A program made the translations under genes and the position numbers. Positions 15,834 to 19,665 of a DNA stretch of 19,665 nt are shown piece after piece. The number at the start of each line of letters is the position of its first letter. Position 1 is the first letter of the stretch. The notes beneath the pieces are model-generated. The model was not told where the DNA came from, searched no databases, and saw nothing but the letters and a program-made list of their open reading frames with translations. The DNA is from an uncultured Pseudanabaenaceae cyanobacterium (GTDB lineage Bacteria > Cyanobacteriota > Cyanobacteriia > PCC-9006 > JAAUQQ01), in assembly GCA_938015405.1 (NCBI GenBank), contig CALLPZ010000388.1, positions 1 through 19,665 on the forward strand, given 5' to 3'.

Positions 15834-15989
15834 ATGCTTTATGTGTTGACCTGTATGCACCTGCATCCAGAACAAGCTTTTCTTGATGCACTTAGTCAAG
15901 AAAACAACACATGGTCTGGAACAACAACCCGGTTAAAGGTGACGACTTCCGTTGAGACCTGCACATTCTCAGGCACTGAAGTTAATTAA
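15834..15989 (+). CDS. Possible small ORF, 51 aa
   Basis: An ATG-started frame of 52 codons (MLYVLTCMHLHPEQAFLD...) runs to TAA at 15987-15989. There is no clear Shine-Dalgarno. The C-terminal half is Thr/Ser-rich and has no recognised family. It encloses a 9-bp inverted repeat, which is unusual in coding DNA. A frame of this length can easily arise by chance, so I list it only as a candidate upstream of the better small ORF at 16014. Confidence 0.15.
   Translation: MLYVLTCMHLHPEQAFLDALSQENNTWSGTTTRLKVTTSVETCTFSGTEVN
15878..15904. repeat. Inverted repeat TTTTCTTGA-N9-TCAAGAAAA
   Basis: These are exact 9-bp arms separated by TGCACTTAG. The arms contain TTTTCTTGA, AT-rich and operator-like. 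There is no T-run after the right arm on the plus strand, but read on the minus strand the left arm itself ends in four T. It lies 110 bp before the small ORF at 16014 and could be a regulator site for that transcript or for murF. Confidence 0.45.
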
Positions 15990-16013
15990 GGCCACTCTGG
16001 GGCTCTTTTGTCC

Positions 16014-16172
16014 ATGAGTGCCGTCTATAACAATCAGCCCTGTAGTTCTGACGCAGCGTTCATCCGCGAGACCACCTTTAGTCTCTTACTGAGCCATTCC
16101 CCCGCTCAACGGAAACGCATCTTTCCGCATAACCGCGACTTAACCGCACTTTCTCAACTATGGGTGTCATAG
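16014..16172 (+). CDS. Small ORF, 52 aa, overlapping the 432-aa gene
   Basis: An ATG at 16014 opens a 53-codon frame ending at TAG 16170-16172. Its last 13 bases overlap the start of the 432-aa gene in another frame. The product, beginning MSAVYNNQPCSSDAAF and ending ALSQLWVS, is basic in the middle (AQRKRIFPHNRD) and has no family I recognise. Support for it being real is the use of codons like those of its neighbours (CGC, ATC, AAC, GAC, ACC). In addition, the 432-aa gene has no Shine-Dalgarno of its own in the pyrimidine-rich bases before its ATG, as expected if its translation is coupled to this ORF. The small ORF itself lacks a strong ribosome-binding site too. It could be a leader peptide, a small partner protein, or an accidental frame. 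Confidence 0.4.
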   Translation: MSAVYNNQPCSSDAAFIRETTFSLLLSHSPAQRKRIFPHNRDLTALSQLWVS

Positions 16173-17458
16173 AAGCTGGCAACGGCTATAACAATCGGCA
16201 AATTACCCCAGAGGAAAGTCGTATCTACGACTACTTCCTCCACTTAGTAGATCGAGAATCTACCGATTCGCTGATTGAGCGCTTCCGACGTCTCTTTATC
16301 GAAGGGAATGGCAGCGAGAACGTACAGGTCAACCAGGCCTTTTATAAGGTCGTGACCTCTCGCGCTGCGGAAGTGGACTTTCCTCACATCGTTAACCGCT
16401 GCTGCCACATTCTGATCAACCGTTGGCAGCTCAATATTCGCTCCAACGATGCGATTATTACGCTAATCCATCTCTTTGACAGCGCTCCTTCTCCCTATGG
16501 AGCAACTGGCCAACGCTCCCGCGTGATTCAACGGCTGCGGCAGCTGATTAAAAAATTTATCGCCACAGAGCAATACGGGACCCTTCAGCGCCTGGCAACT
16601 GTTCTAGAACAACAGGTTGTCTCCAGGGAAGAGCTGTTCAAAGCTCCCCTCGGAACCCTAATTCGCCGCTATCCATATCTTTATGAGCACTGCCTACTCG
16701 GTGACGAGAGCACCCAGGAGCAGCAGCACACGATTCAGCGCCTACAGTCTCAACATCAGCGCCAATTCGAAGTCGACCTATCTCAATACGTGCTCTACCA
16801 GGTACGTTGCGCCAAGGCTGCACGTCAAGGCAAAGCCCAGCTGGATGCCTTGCAACAGCGCATTCAACCTGCCACGAATCCTACCCTGCTCACCAATTAT
16901 GAGCTAGCTGCGTCTGTTAGACATTTCACGGGCAAAGTCAATGGAGGCGAGACCTATCGCGATCTGGCGAAAGGATTTCACGCCCAGTCCAGCTATCGTC
17001 CTCTCTATGGGCAGTTCAAGAAAGATCTCCATCAATATCTGTCTGAATCTGTCGATCCAGCCTTTGCCAAGCAACGCTTTAATCAGCAGCTCTGCAATAA
17101 CCTGAAGAGCACCTTTACGGACTTAGATCACCAGCCTCTCAGTGACTTTTTGATGGTGCGAACCTGTGGACAGTTGCTCAACTTCCTGGTCGTTGAGAAC
17201 TCCCGCAAGCTCAATCACTTCACCTTTGTAGACCTTGTGGGCAACGTAGGGGCTACTGCCACAACAGGCTTGCTTCTCAAAGTCGTATTGCTTTGCACCA
17301 AGGTCAAGCCCTACCTAGAGAAACGTCTGGCCATTCTCTTCTCCCACTACGAGAGCACCACCCAAGAGTCAGTCCTATGGTTAGTTCAAGTACTGGAAAA
17401 CTTGAACATTGCCTTCAGCACTAACTTTGGCAATGCCAATTTGTCGTTGGTCGTTTAA
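16160..17458 (+). CDS. Conserved-looking protein of unknown function, 432 aa
   Basis: I do not recognise this family. The protein appears soluble and mainly alpha-helical. An N-terminal part reads ESRIYDYFLHLVDRESTDSLIERFRRLFIEG (about 19-49). A region rich in Gln and Arg (about 180-240) follows, with HTIQRLQSQHQRQFEVD. The C-terminal 80 residues are Leu/Val-rich (GLLLKVVLLCTKVKPYLEKRLAILFSHYES) and may form a hydrophobic helical bundle or pack against a membrane. Paired Cys (NRCCHILINRW) sit near residue 75. There is no signal peptide. The ATG at 16160 is used. It lies inside the upstream small ORF and has no Shine-Dalgarno. Later GTG or ATG codons would cut into the well-formed helical start. 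The gene lies 98 bp upstream of a GTPase gene on the same strand and may be cotranscribed with it. Confidence 0.75.
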   Translation: MGVIEAGNGYNNRQITPEESRIYDYFLHLVDRESTDSLIERFRRLFIEGNGSENVQVNQAFYKVVTSRAAEVDFPHIVNRCCHILINRWQLNIRSNDAIITLIHLFDSAPSPYGATGQRSRVIQRLRQLIKKFIATEQYGTLQRLATVLEQQVVSREELFKAPLGTLIRRYPYLYEHCLLGDESTQEQQHTIQRLQSQHQRQFEVDLSQYVLYQVRCAKAARQGKAQLDALQQRIQPATNPTLLTNYELAASVRHFTGKVNGGETYRDLAKGFHAQSSYRPLYGQFKKDLHQYLSESVDPAFAKQRFNQQLCNNLKSTFTDLDHQPLSDFLMVRTCGQLLNFLVVENSRKLNHFTFVDLVGNVGATATTGLLLKVVLLCTKVKPYLEKRLAILFSHYESTTQESVLWLVQVLENLNIAFSTNFGNANLSLVV

Positions 17459-17556
17459 TCCGATCTAGTCTGTGCGGTGCAGCGCACTGGTCATTCCATT
17501 GAGCCATGCTAGCTTAGGGAAGCTGAGCCGTTGTCCCTGCCTTGCATTGAGCCTCT

Positions 17557-19128
17557 GTGGAACCCTCCTACTCCTCCGATCTTCCATTTCGCGAGTCTGC
17601 CCGTGAATCCTCAGTGGGCGATCGCCTTCAAAGCAGCCCCTCATCGATACCACTGAAAGACGGTGGGGAAAAAGCCCAAGCATCCCTAGAAGAAGACCTC
17701 AGTAAAGACTTCAATCAGCTCCAGTCCGAGCTGCACTACTTCCAAGCGAAGGATTTACTACAGGATTTAGTCCAGAGACTCGATCTGTCAGAACGCGAAA
17801 AAAGCAGCCTTAACCCAGTTCTACAGACGCTTTCCACCACCCTTCAACGCATTGAAAGTGGTCGAGTTCAAATTGCAGCATTTGGCATGGTTGGCCGGGG
17901 AAAATCCTCTCTCCTCAATGCCCTCATCGGTCAGCCCCTCTTTGAAACTGGCGCTCTCCATGGCGTAACCCAAACCATGGAATCCTCAGCCTGGCAGCTA
18001 GACAGTCAATCGATTAGTCCAGGCAATGATTCTCTCCAAGCGATCCGAACGGCGAGCCTGGAGGCTCCAACCTCATCTCACACTGGCGACCCACCCAACC
18101 ATCCCATCCAAGGCAATATCGAACTCATTGATACGCCAGGCATTGACGAGGTCAATGGCGAACAACGCGAAGCCCTCGCGACAGCTGTGGCAGAAAGGGC
18201 CGATGTGATTCTATTTGTGGTGACCGGCGATATCACCCAGGTGGAATACAACGCCCTCCAGCGACTGCGCCAGGCTAGCAAGCCGATCCTGCTGGTGTTT
18301 AACAAGATTGATCAATATCCCGAGGCCGATCGCCAAGCCATTTACGAAACCATCCGCGATACCCGCCTGCGAGAACTGATTTCCCCAGAAGAAATCGTCA
18401 TGGTTTCAGCAGCTCCCCTCGAAGTTCAAGCCAAGCGGGGTCTAGATGGTCATCTCAAAGTGAGTCGTACCGTGGGTGCTCCTCGGGTCGAAGCGCTGAA
18501 GCTGAAGATATTGGATGTGCTCCAGCGTGAGGGAAAGTCCCTAATGGCCATCAATACCTTGCTCTTTGCTGATGAAGCCAATGGGCAAATTGTGGCGCGG
18601 AAGATGGCCATTCGCGATCGCGAGGCGGATCAGCTGATCTGGAATGCTGCTGTGATGAAGGCCACAGCGATCGCCATCAACCCCGTTACGGTCTTAGACG
18701 TATTAGGCGGCGCAGCAGTGGATGTCTACATGATCATGTCCCTCTCCAAGCTCTACGGCATCAACATGACTGAAGCAGGCGCTTTGGCTCTGCTCAAGAA
18801 GATTGCTTTAGCAATGGGAGGGCTGAGCCTGAGTGAGCTATTGGCCACGCTAGGACTCAGCTCCTTAAAGATGATGTTGGGTGCAGGCAGTGCGGTGACT
18901 GGAGGAGCAACGATGGTGCCCTACATTTCTATTGCAGCAACCCAAGCCGCAGTGGCGGGAGCCTCTTCCTATGGCATTGGTCAAGTCACCAAAACCTATT
19001 TAGCTAATGGAGCAACCTGGGGAGAAGAAGGGCCTAAAGCCACAGCGATGAGAATTCTGGACTCCCTTGATAATGAGTCGATCTTGAATCGACTCAAGGG
19101 AGAGCTGGCGGAGAAGCTGCAGGGCTAA
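17557..19128 (+). CDS. Era/dynamin-like GTPase with DUF697-like C-terminal domain
   Basis: A 523-aa GTP-binding protein of the TRAFAC class. The N-terminal 100 residues are polar and helical, probably partly coiled coil. The G domain has G1 GMVGRGKSS (110-118), a likely G2 Thr at about 138, G3 DTPG (192-195), G4 NKID (249-252) and G5 SAA near 283. A Ser/Thr/Pro-rich insert of about 30 residues lies between G2 and G3. The last part (about 360-505) has several hydrophobic Gly/Ala/Leu-rich stretches such as AIAINPVTVLDVLGGAAVDVYMIMSL, resembling the DUF697 domain joined to GTPases in many bacteria and suggesting membrane association. The start is GTG at 17557, with only a weak TGAG upstream. HIP1 copies lie at 17618, 18614 and 18667. 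The cellular role, perhaps membrane remodelling or stress, cannot be read from the sequence. Confidence 0.9.
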   Translation: MEPSYSSDLPFRESARESSVGDRLQSSPSSIPLKDGGEKAQASLEEDLSKDFNQLQSELHYFQAKDLLQDLVQRLDLSEREKSSLNPVLQTLSTTLQRIESGRVQIAAFGMVGRGKSSLLNALIGQPLFETGALHGVTQTMESSAWQLDSQSISPGNDSLQAIRTASLEAPTSSHTGDPPNHPIQGNIELIDTPGIDEVNGEQREALATAVAERADVILFVVTGDITQVEYNALQRLRQASKPILLVFNKIDQYPEADRQAIYETIRDTRLRELISPEEIVMVSAAPLEVQAKRGLDGHLKVSRTVGAPRVEALKLKILDVLQREGKSLMAINTLLFADEANGQIVARKMAIRDREADQLIWNAAVMKATAIAINPVTVLDVLGGAAVDVYMIMSLSKLYGINMTEAGALALLKKIALAMGGLSLSELLATLGLSSLKMMLGAGSAVTGGATMVPYISIAATQAAVAGASSYGIGQVTKTYLANGATWGEEGPKATAMRILDSLDNESILNRLKGELAEKLQG

Positions 19129-19151
19129 AGTCCCAAGGCCAAATGAAGCAA

Positions 19152-19366
19152 TGAATGAACCTGAGTTCGATAGCTCGAAAAAGCACTTGCGAAGCAGTCT
19201 GGGAATGAATTCCCAGACTAAGAGCGAAAGCCCACTGAAGTGGGCTGCAACCCTCGCTGGTGGGTTGTTTAGTCCGTTTTAACGGACTTGAGCTTTGAGC
19301 CGTGAACTTTAGCTCACGGTGGCAGAGCCAAGCCAGGCCTAAATTTATCGAACTCAGGTTGAATGA
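19152..19366. mobile_element. MITE-like element with five hairpins and 7-bp target duplication
   Basis: The 201-bp core (19159-19359) begins ACCTGAGTTCGATA and ends with its exact reverse complement TATCGAACTCAGGT. It is flanked directly by TGAATGA on the left (19152-19158) and right (19360-19366). Inside are five hairpins in a row: AGTCTGGGAA/TTCCCAGACT (19196-19219, loop TGAA); AGCCCAC/GTGGGCT (19229-19246, loop TGAA); CAACCC/GGGTTG (19248-19267); AGTCCGT/ACGGACT (19271-19288); and a longer stem GCTTTG/CAGAGC enclosing CCGTGA/TCACGG (19292-19328). There is no ORF of substance. Terminal inverted repeats plus a matching flanking duplication point to insertion of a non-autonomous element. The hairpin series also recalls multi-stem intergenic repeats I remember from other cyanobacteria. 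It lies 30 bp after the GTPase stop. Confidence 0.72.
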
Positions 19367-19388
19367 GGGAATTTGTTTAAATTTCCTC
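19365..19388. repeat. Stem-loop between the MITE-like element and the guaA terminator
   Basis: GAGGGAATTT (19365-19374) pairs with AAATTTCCTC (19379-19388), ten pairs with one G-T, around a GTTT loop. No T-run follows on either strand. It sits directly beside the guaA terminator and, with the element removed, would follow the GTPase gene closely. It may protect transcript ends. Confidence 0.4.
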
Positions 19389-19389
19389 G

Positions 19390-19419
19390 AAAAAAAGGGC
19401 AAGCATCTATTGCTTGCCC
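19390..19419 (-). terminator. Intrinsic terminator of guaA
   Basis: On the minus strand, GGGCAAGCA-type arms (19397-19405 with 19411-19419) form a perfect 9-bp stem around a 5-nt loop, followed by seven T (19390-19396). It lies 42 bp after the guaA stop. The stem has no T-run in the rightward direction. Confidence 0.9.
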
Positions 19420-19461
19420 CAGGTTGATTAATCAACGCGCTCAGTTTCTAGCGCTTCAAAC

Positions 19462-19665
19462 TTACTCCCACTCGATAGTCCCAGGAGGCTTGGAAGTCAC
19501 GTCATACACGACTCGATTAACCCCATCTACTTCATTGACAATGCGATTAGAGATAACCTCTAGCAAATCGTAAGGAGTACGGGACCAGTCTGCTGTCATG
19601 CCATCTTCGCTGCTGACAAAGCGTAAGACGATGGGAAATGCATAGGTTCGCTGGTCACCCATGAC
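19462..19665 (-). CDS. guaA: GMP synthase (glutamine-hydrolysing), C-terminal fragment
   Basis: GuaA converts XMP to GMP with glutamine and ATP. Only the last 67 residues fall in the window, and the gene continues beyond 19665. The visible part, [17 protein letters not shown] through [16 protein letters not shown] and [17 protein letters not shown] to the terminal KPPGTIEWE, is the highly conserved dimerisation domain and C-terminus of GuaA. The GTIEWE end is a hallmark of the family. The Met at 19662 is internal and not the start. An intrinsic terminator follows 42 bp downstream. The end of the gene faces the GTPase gene, with the MITE-like element between them. Confidence 0.97.
   Translation of the reverse strand, partial: VMGDQRTYAFPIVLRFVSSEDGMTADWSRTPYDLLEVISNRIVNEVDGVNRVVYDVTSKPPGTIEWE

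Larger units (their letters stand above)
15672..16013. other. Spacer between murF and the small-ORF/432-aa gene pair
   Basis: This 342-bp stretch is largely non-coding. It contains the short palindrome CACGGTCCGTG (15768-15778), an inverted repeat TTTTCTTGA/TCAAGAAAA (15878-15904), and a low-confidence small ORF (15834-15989) that spans that repeat. It must carry the murF promoter on the minus strand and a rightward promoter. No convincing -35/-10 pair was found for either. Confidence 0.5.

Noticed and set aside
19094..19435. 113-aa minus-strand ORF over the hairpin element
   Set aside because: It runs through the terminal repeats, all five hairpins and the guaA terminator, and its sequence shows no family features. 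It could not encode a transposase at this size.

Overview
The window comes from a cyanobacterial chromosome. Eighteen exact copies of the HIP1 octamer GCGATCGC are spread over 19.7 kb, where well under one is expected by chance. The proteins agree: a Calvin-cycle type GAPDH (Gap2), a lumenal CYP38/TLP40-type cyclophilin, and cell-wall and tetrapyrrole enzymes of cyanobacterial style. I cannot name the species. There is no rRNA, tRNA or CRISPR array.

Layout. Positions 1-495 (-) hold a small two-helix membrane protein of unknown function. hemE (850-1911, +) is followed by an SDR-family oxidoreductase (2046-3026, +) that has an 18-bp perfect dyad just upstream. A long leftward block follows: murC (7406-5886), murB (5785-4853), ebfC/ybaB (4695-4348) and an intrinsic terminator (4304-4273), then a low-molecular-weight phosphatase (4197-3715) and a DUF924 protein (3683-3084). 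murC and gap2 (8253-9260, +) diverge from an 846-bp spacer that looks AT-rich in its middle and is rich in hairpins and operator-like repeats. gap2 ends in a strong intrinsic terminator and converges on thiL (10413-9334, -). thiL lies behind the CYP38-like gene (11750-10608, -) and that gene's large terminator. efp (11985) and accB (12747) run rightward into a gene overlapping accB by 1 nt. That gene encodes a membrane-anchored protein resembling DUF4344 metallopeptidases but with the HExxH motif changed to RExxR. murF (15671-14301, -) converges on it. The right part has two candidate small ORFs (15834-15989 and 16014-16172), the second overlapping an unrecognised 432-aa protein (16160-17458). 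A 523-aa Era/dynamin-like GTPase with a DUF697-like C-terminus follows (17557-19128), and then the C-terminal end of guaA (-), cut by the window edge.

Most genes are housekeeping: peptidoglycan precursor synthesis (murB, murC, murF), haem/chlorophyll precursor synthesis (hemE), carbon fixation (gap2), thiamine diphosphate (thiL), fatty-acid initiation (accB), translation (efp), thylakoid biogenesis (CYP38-like) and GMP synthesis (guaA).

The most unusual object is a 201-bp non-coding element at 19159-19359. It has perfect 14-bp terminal inverted repeats, is flanked exactly by a 7-bp direct repeat (TGAATGA), and carries five consecutive hairpins. It looks like a MITE-type insertion between the GTPase gene and guaA. 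Other points of interest are the apparent pseudo-peptidase, the overlapping small ORF before the 432-aa gene, and the structured murC/gap2 spacer.
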